DNA of 64,000 nt, from positions 124,001 to 188,000 of the forward strand of contig JAXDDX010000185.1 in NCBI GenBank assembly GCA_034670405.1. The letters are read 5' to 3'. The position numbers and the translations under genes are program-made. Of the stretch, positions 1 to 57,327 are shown piece after piece. This DNA comes from Hoplostethus atlanticus. Taxonomy: Eukaryota; Chordata; Actinopteri; Trachichthyiformes; Trachichthyidae. The notes beneath the pieces were generated by a model, which saw nothing but the letters and a program-made list of their open reading frames with translations, had not been told where the DNA came from and did no database searches. How positions within the stretch are numbered: position 1 is the first letter of the stretch; each line of letters begins with the position of its first letter.

Positions 1-979
1 TGTTATTATTCCAGTATTTTGCATGCCAATATATTACCTCTTCACAAGACATTTCTCTCATATCTCTGCTCTAATTAGCTAACTTACTCATTAGGCGTTC
101 AAGCCCATAGGGCTAAAACCGTATTGTTCTTGTATTGAGTTTATTAGGTTTATTATTATTTTTTAGGGTGTGGCAGACTGGAGTATCTGCCACAGACAAA
201 CAGGGGAAAAGGACTACATTCCCCAGCTGGCCAGTACGCCAACTTGCCCCAGCTGAGGGCGTTACTATTGCCACATTCACGCGATGTGGGGAAAAAAGCA
301 GAAGAACCAAATCTCATCTCATTACTACAACTTGGAAGCGTTCATGCATTCAACTGGTTGAAATCGTTGGAAACGCCCACATCCAAGATGGCGGTCAGCA
401 GGTCAATGTTTGTGATGTTGCTTTTCATCATTACTATCAACCAGCATTGTTTTCTAAACCTCAAAGACCTGGAGGAGCAAAGGAAACAAAGACGGTAAGC
501 TAAACTATAGAAAAAAAAATGTATGTCAGTATGTCTGTTTTATCCCTAAACCCCGTCTGTGTGATCTATGCCAGGAATCTCAACTCAAAGTTCAGGGGAA
601 CAGCCTTTTGGCAGGCCAACTTACAAACTTTTTAGTGGGTTGCTGACAAGGCTGCCAATGCTAAACCAGGATGCCTGCAGGAAAGTTTGTGTTGGACCTT
701 GTCAACGTGCCAGGTGAACAGGCAACAATAGTTTATGTCTGTCTTCCTGTAACGTTATAAATTACAGATACATAATTTAACAAATACCAACAATAACTTC
801 TTAGTCTAATTTTCTATATAAAATTATATGAATAATTACTTGGGTTACCAAATCGAACTCTGCCTCTGATTTTTTTCAATAAATAGTTTATATTTTTGCA
901 GTTTTTTCCAGGAATTTCATTTCAAAATGTAGTTTCATCACTCCACCAAACTGACCTCTTCTATTTTCTATATAACCAC
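1..979. other. Non-coding intronic DNA, no identified gene
   Basis: This is abcc1 intron 4. The first about 85 bases resemble 47050-47130 (shared phrases around TACAGTATTTTGCA and CAATATATTACC), so both are probably copies of one dispersed repeat. The short open frames at 135-503 resemble nothing I know. Confidence 0.4.
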
Positions 980-1541
980 TAGTATTGTGCGGTATAACGG
1001 TACTGGTGAAAAGGTACCATGATACTCAAGTTTTGAAAACGGTAATAATGAGGTTTGGTCTTTGTAAATACGTAAATAGTTAGTTTGACGAAGATGGGGC
1101 GGCATTAAAGTGAAATATGGAGATAAAGTGGACAAAAAAGGTGAGCCCTAAAGACTGTTTTAAAGTGTGTCAAAGCTGGCTAAACATCTGTCGGATAAAC
1201 ATCTCCACTTTTTCAAGAAATTCAAGGACAGGTCTGCTATGTCCATGAAAGAAATACAGTGTGATCAAAAAGTCTCTCCGCAATAGAAGTATACGTATTC
1301 ATACATACATATTTGTTTAGTGCTGAAAACGTCCATGACGTCGTATGCAAATGGCGGTAATTTATTTGATTTGTTCTTATTGTTCGAATAAGAACCTTGT
1401 CCAGGTTTGAAATGAAGCACAATAATGGCATTTGGTAGCGATTTCCCTTTTCTTTTTTTTTACAAAAAATATTGACAAGTATCGAAATGCATGACTTGGA
1501 ATCGGTATCGAAACGAAAACTTTGGTATTGTGACAACACTA
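980..1541. mobile_element. Non-autonomous hAT element (MITE), 562 bp, with 8-bp target duplication
   Basis: The element starts TAGTATTGTG and ends with the inverted form GTGACAACACTA. It is flanked on both sides by ATAACCAC (972-979 and 1542-1549), a perfect 8-bp duplication as made by hAT transposases. The interior has the phrases CGGTATAACGGTA and GGTATCGAAAC typical of fish hAT MITEs. It has no coding capacity. Confidence 0.9.
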
Positions 1542-1549
1542 ATAACCAC

Positions 1550-3852
1550 TACATAATTTCATGGTTCTTTCCAGGAAGTTGTGGACCGGGAAAATAAAGA
1601 GTTACCGTTTTTCAAAATACCACCCTGAAGTGCAACAACAACAGCGTAGCCAACAAGCTAGCTATAGAGGTAGTGATTAAAACACAAGGAAAGGACAACT
1701 TTTATGAAGATTTGGATCTTGCAATATGGCAAGTCTGTGGGTCTGTGTACATACCATTAATTGATTTTCTGTTAAAAAAGTCCTAAAAAACAAAAACAAT
1801 TTGATTGTGACCAAAAACAGTACAATTTGGAAAATAAAAAATTAATGAATACAGCATAAAATAACAAGTTTTTTCCAACCCACAGAACAGCAGGTTCTGC
1901 CAGGTTGTGGGTGTAGGCTGCATTTTTTTTTGCACAAACTGTCAGTCGTAGTACCAGTTTCAACCAGTGTTGCCAACTTGGCAACTTTGTCTCTACATTT
2001 ACCAACTAGCCTTTGACGCCACATCTGTTTGATACTGGGATCCTATGTTCACTCAGTTCTTTTTTCAGAAAGGTTATAGCTTTTTTGTAAGCGACAGGCT
2101 GTTTGTTTTTCAGTGTGATATGCTGTGTTAATTAGCATTTCTAGTAACCGGTACGTCTCTTCATTCATCCGCCTTGCTAATAAATTAAATGGGCCTGACG
2201 ATGGGTTGTCAGCAACTCGCTTTGCAAGCAGAGAGGCTGGATGCTGTCGGTTTTTATCATGGCATCGAGGGTATATTTACGATAATGTGGTTCCTTTAGA
2301 AAATGATCCTCCTCGATCTGCTTTATTCCAAAATCGCAGACGCACATTGCAAAATATTGCATAGATTGATTTGTCATTTTCCACCCAAAACTGTTTCTTG
2401 CAGAATGACAGAAGTAGTCTTTTCCTTTTCACCTCGTAGTTTGAAGGCAAACCCATGTCCACTCCACACTAGTCCCTCACACTGAGGTGGCATTAAATCG
2501 GATTAGTCAGAATACATACAACAGATAGGAATGTGGGCCAGTGACAGAGCAGAGAAGCAAAGATCAGGCTGAGCAGGACCAGAAACCTATTGGTTGGGCC
2601 AATGGCCTGTTTGGGCCAATGACTGACCACTCAACTTTCCCCGAGTCAGGTTCTTAGTGACCCCTGGCCATCAGGCACTCCTTACTGTCAAACCCTGGTA
2701 TGAAAAATATTCTGAAGAATGTAGATTATTTTTAATTCCTTTTATTTGCCTTTATTGTATTCTTTTTTTAATACAAAAATACTTTGTGAAAACCATCAAT
2801 AGTAGGGAGAAACACTATGGAAGACACCATTTTGAAAAGAAACGAACCGAATGGGAGTATAGACAGGTTTCTTGTTTGTTACCACTAGGAGGTGTGCATG
2901 CAACCCTGGGACAGGAAATGCATATGCTCAGTGTCTCTGCCTATGAGAAACTATTTTACTTTTTCTGTGATTTGTCATCCAATAATGTAAGTGCATTAAA
3001 TTATGTTCCTCAGGCTTACTATATTGGTGCCATTGTTTTATCTTCATCTTTGCAAAGATACATTATATTTAGCAAATTTTACAACTCTACATTAGCACTG
3101 CAAGCTCTCAGCAACTACAATACAGAATCATCAGCAGCTTAAAATGCTAACATTAACTTACTGCCTTACCTTAGGAATCTCCTTTATTATCTTTTTGGCT
3201 ATCACTGTTGTAATTTTGCTTTGATACTTTCGAAGATAAAGCTACAGATGTGACACTGACATTTAACAATTGCTGAGCTTGGCTAAACTAGTAGCCATGT
3301 TGCATTTAATGGTAATGTTCACCAACTGTTATGGACGGTGGTCCAATTTGTCCATTTGGAATGTGCATAATATGCAAGCTAGTCTTGTTGTCCATCTTTC
3401 TCCAGTCTGTGCAACACAAGTGGTGTGTTTCTTCATTAGCCTGTAGTTCACTTGATGTAATTGGTTTCCGTATCACCAAATCCAAAATAAACCTAATAGC
3501 AAAATGTGACTCGTATGGTTGTAAATGTGTAGATGTAGTTTTCCGTGTAATTTATTCTCAGCTAGATGAGCCGACATTATTGTAAAAAAACAACAACTAT
3601 TCTTCCAACGTTAGACAATATGGGCTTGAACCCTGACATTGCCACTTTATTCTCTATTGTGAAAATGCGGCTTTATTATATGTGTCCAGTACAGGCTTCC
3701 CATAAGCTGTGCCAGTCCGGTCAATGTTGCAATTCCTTGGTTGCCAATAATTATCAATAAAAGTCATAGATTATTTCATTCCCCTGTAAACAGAAGAACC
3801 ATATGCAAAATGTTTTTATCTTAAAATCCCAGACCACACCCCTCAGACTAAC
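1550..3852. other. Intron 4 sequence of abcc1 without a supported gene
   Basis: The region is AT-rich. The longest open frame (2657-3142, 161 codons, plus strand) has no recognisable domain, no start context and no splice support, so I do not call it a gene. A piece near 3640-3700 resembles 47134-47160, hinting at another copy of the repeat shared by 1-85 and 47.05 kb. Confidence 0.4.
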
Positions 3853-49859
<46,007 letters not shown>

Positions 49860-50100
49860 TCGAGGCTATGCAATGAAACTTCAAGTCCTTCTGGAGTATA
49901 TGAGAGCTGAGCTTGGCGTTGGTTTCATAACCCCGTAGAAGCAGGGAGTAAAGCTTCCCGCAGTGCGGAGAAGGATTTAGGAGTAGGGTCCAGCTGCTGG
50001 CGTGATAAGCCGAGTAGCCAGTGGTATGACGGAAGCGCACCTGGCGTGACGGAAGTAGGAAGTACGAACAACGGAAGTATGAGTAACGGAACTAGTCATA
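49860..50100 (-). promoter_or_regulatory. Probable abcc1 5' UTR and TATA-less promoter with repeated ETS-like sites
   Basis: Directly upstream of the abcc1 start lies a segment without an obvious TATA box. It carries four spaced copies of (A/G)ACGGAA(G/C) at about 50028, 50048, 50070 and 50085, matching the core of ETS/GABP sites common in housekeeping-type promoters. Position and motif content are seen. Promoter function and the transcription start site are inferred. Confidence 0.5.
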
Positions 50101-50565
50101 CATCTATATACATTTTTTTGTTTGAGATGAAATTGTAGAATGATTAACGTAATTTGAAGGACACCTTTCTGCAGATAATGTTTCCTTTTCTGTTGATAAA
50201 ATCGCTACTAAATTGGCGGATTATCATGAAGATAAAGAAGATTTCATAAGATATCCTTTGCAAAAATGAAAACTATTTTTTATAAGTCTTGGTTTGGAAT
50301 TGTTTTGGAATTCTAACAGTCAGTTACTTATTGAACAAGGTTTATTATTATACAAAGACTGCCTTGAAAATTGTGAAGTTCCTAAAAAATCTAAGGAATA
50401 TGCCATTGTCTTCTATAGCCCAGGAATGTTGTCTCACTATTAAGGAACTCTGGTGATCTTAAGTAAACCTTGAAAACTGTAGGAACACCGTTTTTGTTGG
50501 GGACATCAATGTACTTAAGCAGATTTATAAGAAATGTGAATATGTTTAATTATGTTAAACATATA
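50101..50565. other. Upstream flank, no gene identified
   Basis: AT-rich; no frame or element recognised. Confidence 0.35.
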
Positions 50566-50567
50566 CG

Positions 50568-50728
50568 TGGGGGCGGTTGTGGCTCAGTGGTAGAGCAGGT
50601 TGTCCACTGATCACAAGGTTGGCTGTTCGATCCCCAGATCCTCCTGTCCACATGTCGAAGTGTCCTTGGGCAAGAACCCCGCTTTGGATAATGGCACTAT
50701 ATAAATGCAGCCATTTACCATGTTCCAT
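50568..50728 (+). repeat. tRNA-derived SINE
   Basis: GGGGGCGGTTGTGGCTCAGT (A-box-like TGGCTCAGTGG) and GGTTGGCTGTTCGATCCCC (B-box-like) form a tRNA-related head. It is followed by GTCGAAGTGTCCTTGGGCAA and an L2-like tail CTATATAAATGCAGCCATTT. Not a functional tRNA: the acceptor and anticodon stems do not close. Confidence 0.75.
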
Positions 50729-51785
50729 TGTCAACAGTGTTCTGCTAATCTTTGAGTGTATTTAGTGGAAGAGAGCTTGGATAATTACTAATACATATTA
50801 CATTAATAATAAAATAAAGAACGTATAATTTAACGTATTAGAAAGATTAAATGTAAATAGGCTGTAGAAAATTCATGCTAATTTTACAGATTAGCAAAAG
50901 AAACCATCATCCATCTCTTGTTCCTCATATACATGTATCCTTTCCAACAGATGTAGGCCTAATTAATATTCTGACCAAAAAAAATTGGGACCTCTGCAAA
51001 AATGTAGCTGTTTGATGAAATAAAATATTTCCAAGAAGGTAATGTTAATGAGTTTGACCATACAACTATTCATGGGTCATTCTACCAAAAGAGGGCCTTT
51101 TGCCATTTTCCCAAAATGATTCTTAAAATCTTTTTTTGTGCTATCTAGTGATTAAAGGACATCTTTATTCATTTATATCTGTGTATATCCAGCACAGACT
51201 TTTAATATTTTGCAAAAATCGTCCAGCTCATTTTTAAGTAAACATTATAAATATGGTTGAAAATCATCCCAATTTTTAGAGTGATTGTAGCACTCTATTG
51301 GTTTTACACATAACACATTAGGTAAAATCATAATTTAATTTCAAATGCACCAATACATTTTAGATCATCACGGGTTGACAGGGTTGACAACAGTAACTTG
51401 GTTGATGGGTCAAAATAAGTGCAATAACATAGTTTTTTATAGTACAGGATATAATATTGGTTTCTCTCGATTCAATATGACTAATGATTCAAATATATGT
51501 GTTGCAAATTTAAGCCTTTTTGGGAAGTTTTAAACATACAACAGGACCTTGGGTAAAACAGAAAAAGGAAAAAAGGGAGGAGCTTTTATTTCAATGCTCA
51601 AACAGATCTGTTTATCTGTTTTATTTGAGCTTATATTGTGTGCTACAAACTGTAGCTATACATTACCTTTGTGAATTTAAACAATACAGCATCATTTTAG
51701 GTTTATAAAAAAAATGAAACAACAATGGCAAAATTATAAGAAGTTTGTAAATTAAGTTTGTTGAAAAAAAAACACCCTGGAGAAG
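50729..51785. other. Upstream flank, no gene identified
   Basis: AT-rich, with no recognisable coding frame. The phrase GGTCATTCTACCAAAAGAGG at 51076 hints at a transposon terminus, but no partner was found. Confidence 0.35.
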
Positions 51786-51789
51786 CATG

Positions 51790-51860
51790 CCAGTGCAGTG
51801 TCACGCCACTTCCGTTACGCCAGGGGTGCTTCCGTCATGCCACAGGCTTGTCACGCCAGG
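51790..51860. repeat. Inverted copy of the abcc1 promoter motif block
   Basis: ACTTCCGTTACGCCAGG, TTCCGTCATGCCAC and TCACGCCAGG occur in the order and spacing of the reverse complement of about 49998-50057 (ACTTCCGTCACGCCAGG, TTCCGTCATACCAC, TCACGCCAG), about 1.75 kb away. Confidence 0.65.
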
Positions 51861-52105
51861 GTCTTGTCTCAAAAACCTCCTACTCTGTCAAACATGAAAC
51901 CCTGATAGGGTTTACCTTTACGTTTGATACTTACAAGTATAGTAAGTAAAGTACTGAGTACATTTAAAATTAAGTACTGTGAGACGACAGACCTGTATTT
52001 TGAACGGTAGCTAGGCAAAGCGGATTTACGCTCGAATCCACTTTCTTTAAGAAAACGCTTAATAAGTAATGTATCAACCACCAATGAACTATATTTACAA
52101 TGAAT

Positions 52106-52860
52106 GGGCCTAATTCACGAATGTTTTCATAAATTATTCGTAAATTTGTCGTATGTGTGTGCGTACTAAAACACGAACGTGGGATTCATGAAACGTGTGG
52201 GAAACCTTGATTTGTTCGTAAAACAGGTGTATATATATGATGAATGCCAGTCGTTTGTAAATTGGATGCGTGTGCCTGTTGAAGCTGATTTGCATAGGTA
52301 AACGCCCTGTTCAACATCGTAAAAGGCTGCAGACTGAAGGGTCGTGTGCAAGTAAACCAGGGGAAAAGAGGAAAAAAGAGGAACTTGGCGTCCGAAATGG
52401 AAGTGTTGCGCGCATGCGTGCATGAGAAAAAAAGAGTTTTCAGAAGCATCAGCAGCGGAGTCACAAGAACTGATAAAAGTAAAGCAAGGCAAGAAACTAT
52501 TAACGCTGTCAATGCTGTTTCAGCAGAAACACACACCGTTGCTGAGGTAAAAAAAAGAAATGGTTCGACATGAAACTAGATTGCAAAAAAGTATAAGGAG
52601 AAGTAGACGCATATTATCAGCCACAGGAGGATGGCAGCGGACTGAGCCACTATCCGACGTGGATCAGAGGATCAATTAATAATAGGAGAGACCTCACTGT
52701 CAGGTGTCCAGCCGGCATTGGAATTGGACACAGATCAAATCCAGGCTCCATCTTCATCAGTCGGTGGGACTATGAAATTGTATTTGTAAGGCGTTCAGTC
52801 CATGTGATTACAAGTTGGATAATCTTGTATTGTTATGAATGAGGACAGTTCGGCAAATAT
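52106..52860 (+). mobile_element. PIF/Harbinger-type relic, copy D
   Basis: Begins GGGCCTAATTCACGAATG after AAT and matches copy C (39685-40626) over about 750 bp. The right end is uncertain; AAGGCCC at about 53202 is a candidate that would include the GC-rich duplications at 52860-53190. The interior holds a Myb/SANT-like relic. Confidence 0.7.
52346..52680 (+). pseudogene. Harbinger-associated Myb/SANT-like protein relic
   Basis: The frame to 52573 reads LASEMEVLRACVHEKKRVF, then ISSGVTRTDKSKARQETINA and VNAVSAETHTVAEVKK, the Myb/SANT-like DNA-binding domain of the second Harbinger protein. A shift in an A-run (about 52556) moves the rest (KKWFDMKLDCKK, then a ATGG-type SATGG block, then SDVDQRI) into other frames. 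The protein normally brings the transposase to the nucleus and the element ends. Inactive. Confidence 0.7.
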
Positions 52861-53110
52861 ACTTGCGCAAGGGAATCGAATGCTTGTGCGGGACCGATCA
52901 TATTGATGTGTGCGAGAGGTTAAATGCTCACACAGAGAAGAATGAACTGCAAGGCGCACGCGCAGGACTTGTCGAAATCCCGCGCATGGCCTGTTCAAAC
53001 GCGCAAGGGAAGAATCCAAGAGACTTGCACAAGGGAATTGAATGCTCGCCCGGGACCAATCGTATTGATGCGCGCGGCCTGTTCAATTTGCTTGCACAGA
53101 GAAAAACAAA
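52855..53110. repeat. Two-unit GC-rich duplication, about 170-bp period
   Basis: CAAGGGAATCGAATGCT...GGGACCGATCATATTGATG (from 52867) recurs as CAAGGGAATTGAATGCT...GGGACCAATCGTATTGATG (from 53031). CpG-rich by local standards. Confidence 0.7.
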
Positions 53111-53245
53111 TCGATTGTGCGGAGCCCATCCAATTTGCTTAAAAACTCCCGCCAAAGCAGGATTCATGTGTGCAGGAATCGACTACTCAACCTGTGCAGG
53201 AAGGCCCGCCCAAAGCCAGTTGATTGACAGCTTGGCCCTTAAAGG

Positions 53246-53412
53246 AATAGCAAAAGAAATAGGGCAAAGCAAAAGCAAGAGGGAAAAGCAAAAGCAATAG
53301 GGCAAAGCAAAAGCAATAGGGAAAAGCAATACCAAAAGGGCAAAGCAAAAGCAATAGGGAAACAGAAAAGCAATAGGGAAAAGCAAAAGCAATAGGGAAA
53401 AGAATAAGGAAA
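53246..53412. repeat. Minisatellite of AGCAAAAGCAATAGGGAAA units
   Basis: About nine imperfect 12-19 bp units of (A)GCAAAAGCAATAGGGAAA / GCAAAGC. They give artificial Phe/Cys/Leu-rich frames on the minus strand. Confidence 0.9.
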
Positions 53413-54060
53413 AATAAAGGGATCACAATAAATATATTCTTTCATATTCCACATTTATTTTCTTATTCTTTTACAGATGTATTTTTTTTTATGGCACTCC
53501 TATGACTCCATAACATACTGCCTGCAACTCTGGTATGGCTTGTTGACTGAGTGTGAAGTTGTTCTGAGGCACATCTACTTGTTGTATGTCTTCCTGAACA
53601 ATAGGGCACTTCAAGGATCAGGTTTACTGGATTTATGAAGTGTTGACACTGTTATATGGGTTCCATTATCTTAACAACTTGATCCCAGAATGCCCTCAAA
53701 ACTGAAACCGTTCACGTCATGTTTGTGTCCACAGTTTCACCAACAACTAGTTGGAATAATTTTATATGTATGTTGTACAATGGGTGTTAAAAAAAATCTC
53801 ATCTGGATTTTCCAGGCATCTCCTGCAGTTTAATACATTATTAGAAACCTTTTTAACAGTAAGTTTTAAATACAGCATTGAAAGCACTACACTGGGAAGA
53901 GTACTGCACAATGTGGAGAGGGGTAAAGTCACTGGCAGGGAGCTTTAGGCCTGCAATGCTTTTTTTGAACAGTAGTTTCAGTTTTGAAGAGTGACTTTTG
54001 ATGTTTAATTCACAAATAAGTATAAATCATCCTAAACAAGAACAGGCTCTTGAGCCATGA
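53413..54060. other. Upstream flank, no gene identified
   Basis: No recognisable coding frame or repeat. Confidence 0.35.
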
Positions 54061-54063
54061 CGT

Positions 54064-54480
54064 GTCACGGTCTCAGCCGTGCCACCAGTTCCCGATGTTC
54101 TCCCTCCCCCTTGTGTTTCTAGTGCGTCTATGTCTGTCCTGTGTGTGTATGTGTTGGTGGCCGTGGCTCCAGACTCCCGCACCTCCCCAGCTTCATCACC
54201 TACCTCTTGCTCACCTGCTCTACCTCCCACACCTGTGGATCACCATCATCTCCAGTTTAAGAACCCCGGCTTTCCAACCACTCTTCGCCAGATCGTTGAT
54301 TCAGCCAATGTGGTCAGCTCACGTTCCCGGCCCTCTAGAATTGTGCATTCTAGCTCTGTGTGTTTCCTACGTTGTCCTAACCCTGTTTTCCCTGTGTCCC
54401 AGGATCTCAACCCAGCCATACCACTCTTCTCCCTGCCTGCCTGCCTCGCCAGCCGCGTCCACCACCAGTTATAGTAGGCC
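54064..54480 (+). repeat. LTR-like sequence of a Ty3/gypsy-type retroelement
   Basis: Starts TGTCACGGTCTCAGCCGTG, is C/T-rich, and includes TTTAAGAACCCCGGCTTTCC and CTCTTCGCCAGATCGTTGAT, phrases typical of fish gypsy LTRs. No internal region or second LTR is present. End and target duplication not resolved. Confidence 0.45.
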
Positions 54481-57290
54481 TACGTTAAATGCACGGGTTT
54501 GAAACTAATCATCCCATGATGTGAAGTTTGCAAAAGTTATTACAGTAGTTACATTTTGATGTTCATAACTATCAACATTTATGTATAAATATATTTTTAT
54601 ATATTTAACACAATTCATAATTTATCCTCATTATTTCTGCTTAGTAGTTGCTAAAATACCTATAGTTATATTTATTTTTTTCAAATTATTTTGTTTTCCT
54701 AAGCCCCCTTTTGTTTGCATTCATTCATTGATTAGACCCCATTATTTGTGCAGAAAGTCATATATTGTTGTGGCTCAAACGTACAGACTAGGTTATCCTT
54801 ATTTATTTGCTTAATAGTTGCTAAAATTGCTACCTTTATAACATTTTCAATTTATTTTTGATCTGCTATGGTCTTTTGTCTTTCTCAGCCACCGTAGTGT
54901 CGTGTACAAGTGGGCGTGTTTTGTAGGGGGCGCGTTTTGTACTGGGTGTGTTTTGTAGGGAATGCAGGCCACAGCTGGATATACTTGGGTTTTTTGCCAG
55001 AGGGGCTCGGTAAGATACAAACAAAAAGGTAACTGTTACTTGCAAATTAAATACCCATGTGACAGAATGTAAACCAAATTGTGTGCACCCAAATTAGAAA
55101 ACAGACTGTCATAAATTGAATAAAGTGTGTAAAATGTGAACACAAAAGATAAATGAAAGGCAGTTGCTGAGATGTCCGACGCAGCCAGAAAAAATGTAAA
55201 CAACATTTTAACAAATCCTTCTTTACTTAAAGCTAGCATCCATGTTAACACAACAACTCCTGCACCTGCAATTTCAGTGAGCACATCCCAGGTCAATTCC
55301 TCTACTAGACCTGAGTTTAATTTTTCATGAAATTTTGCTGGGAATGGCAACTTTGGAAGTGTCAACATGAACACAAGGCTAAGGTACAGTAGCCTATCCA
55401 ACAATGCTGGATTTATTGGTGCTTTGTGTGTTTTCATGTAACATTTTTTTTTTTTTAAATAGAGTAAAAGACAAAAGTATGTACATCTGTGAATGAATCT
55501 TTTATACATTAATGGACCACGTCACATTTGAGTTATGAGAATATTTTTTATCTTTTATGAGATGTATATTAGGTGACTGTATTTCACTTTTGTGGTAATT
55601 ACATAGAACACACAAGTACTAGTGCTATATATGATACTATACATGATGTATTAACAATATTTCCTGTATATCTTCAGGGATAAAAGTCACATGAGGGCAT
55701 AGCTCGAATTGAGGGGGGGGGGACTGCATGTGTACACTGTTCATAATTCACAATTTTATGTGTAGGAACAGGAAGAGACCACATGTAGAACAGGGCTGTG
55801 CCCACTACAAGTGTAATTACTGCCCTTGAAAAGATCCCAGACGAATATTCTCGGACCTTGGGGTGCAGCTCTTGTACAAATGCTCATCCCTGTAGTGCTT
55901 GTCTTGATTCTCATGTTTTCTTTTTGTTCTTTTTCCTTCACCTATATGAATGCCTTATTGATCAAATGGGTAGGTGAAAATGTGGGTTTTAGTAGACAGA
56001 TGTATGTAAAGATGGAGACTATTCCTTTAATGAGTTGTGGTGATCCTGTCTGTGGAGGACGGAATCTGCCAAAATCAAAAATAAATAAATAAATAAATAT
56101 ACAACCTATAAATACATTAATATGCCATTAAATGTACCAAAAATAATATTACAAATAAATGTCGGCATTAATTGATTGATAAAATGTGATATAAATTGAT
56201 ATTTAATTTAATTTTTAATTTGCTTCTGTATTTATTCACCTTTGTATTAATTTCCCTATTTATTTACTTTCCTATTTAATTTTTCCTTTTATTTATGTTT
56301 TTATTTATTTATTTCCCTTTGCATTCCCCCCCCCCCCCCATTTATTTCTCCAAATTTATTTATTCCTGTATTATCTGTCTTTATACATTTCTTTTTACAT
56401 TTCCTTTTACATTTCTTTATGCATTTCTGCTTCATTACGCAAATGAGGGGGCGTGGCTCAGTTCAGCTCAGCTCAGGTTCAGTCCTAGCTGTAGCAAGGA
56501 GATAAAGTGTTTGAGCTAGACGCCCGGTGTCGGAGGCGGCTAATAGACTGGATGAGTTGGAGCGCTGTAAGTATGAGATCAGCAATATGATGTTTTTTCT
56601 TGCGTCCATTTTGCGTCCAGATTATTTGACTTACTTTCTTCATACACAGCATTCAGTTTGGACCCACAAGTAACGGTAACGTTACAAAAGAGACAGGCCA
56701 AAGGAGGAGTATGTGTATGTTAGCTAAGCTTTGTTGGCTTTTATTTCCACTGGCATAAGTTAGTGTGGCTAACCCAAAGATCAACCAAATTATGAACATT
56801 ATTCAAAGGTGGGTTTAAGGTAACATTTGACTAAATATAGAGAGTAATCAATATGCTCTGAAAACAAAATTTCCTTGTGTATTTATGTAGCAGCTACGGG
56901 TCAGACTATCTGGAACAGCTCAGCATTGGAAACGAGCTGATTCGGCCAATGCCAGATGTGCGGCATTGTGCATTTTTCAAAATTGAATAAATACGGTGCA
57001 CATTTACACAAAATGGCTCAGCTAAAGTTAGTTCAGTATTTGTGTTACCGTCATACCCATGTTAATTGCTGGGAAAGAACTAGTTGTTAACACTAGAACT
57101 GCCAAGATGTTTGGGTTTTTATTTTTTTCATTTTGGCCGGGGTTTTCACACGTCTTGGGTTGCTTAGCAATATTTATTGTTTTTCTGCAATAATTCTCTT
57201 TGTTCATGGTGTAAAATCCCAATCCGAAACACAGAGCAGTAGCCTATTTGAATTGCGTCAGCATTGTCTGCTACAGTAGGCTATATTGCC
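54481..57290. other. Gene-poor upstream flank
   Basis: AT-rich. AAAT-type simple repeats lie at 56070-56100 and TTTA/TTTC-rich, poly-C (56328-56339) sequence at 56160-56440. A small frame MSDAARKNVNNILTNPSLLK starts at 55171 (plus) and ends after about 50 codons; nothing like it is known to me. No gene called. Confidence 0.4.
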
Positions 57291-57327
57291 TGCTATTTGA
57301 GGATCAAGAGGACGAAGAGAGAGAAGA

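Noticed and set aside
2657-3142. 161-codon ORF as a novel gene
   Set aside because: No recognisable domain, biased to AT-rich codons, no splice or promoter support, intronic position.
1-3852. abcc1 exon 5
   Set aside because: No minus-strand stretch with the next TMD0 segment (DLFRDITFYVYF-like) or suitable splice pair could be found.
50568-50640. Functional tRNA gene
   Set aside because: A- and B-box-like sequences are present but the cloverleaf does not close, and a SINE body and tail follow.
53183-53454. Overlapping hydrophobic Phe/Cys/Leu frames on the minus strand that look like membrane segments
   Set aside because: They are three frames of the AGCAAAAGCAATAGGGAAA minisatellite.
54027-54502. 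Pro/Ser-rich ORFs on the plus strand
   Set aside because: They lie in C/T-rich LTR-like DNA and overlap in several frames.
55036-55509. 157-codon minus-strand ORF with hydrophobic stretches
   Set aside because: No similarity recognised; the opposite strand also has an open frame, and the hydrophobicity follows from A-rich DNA.
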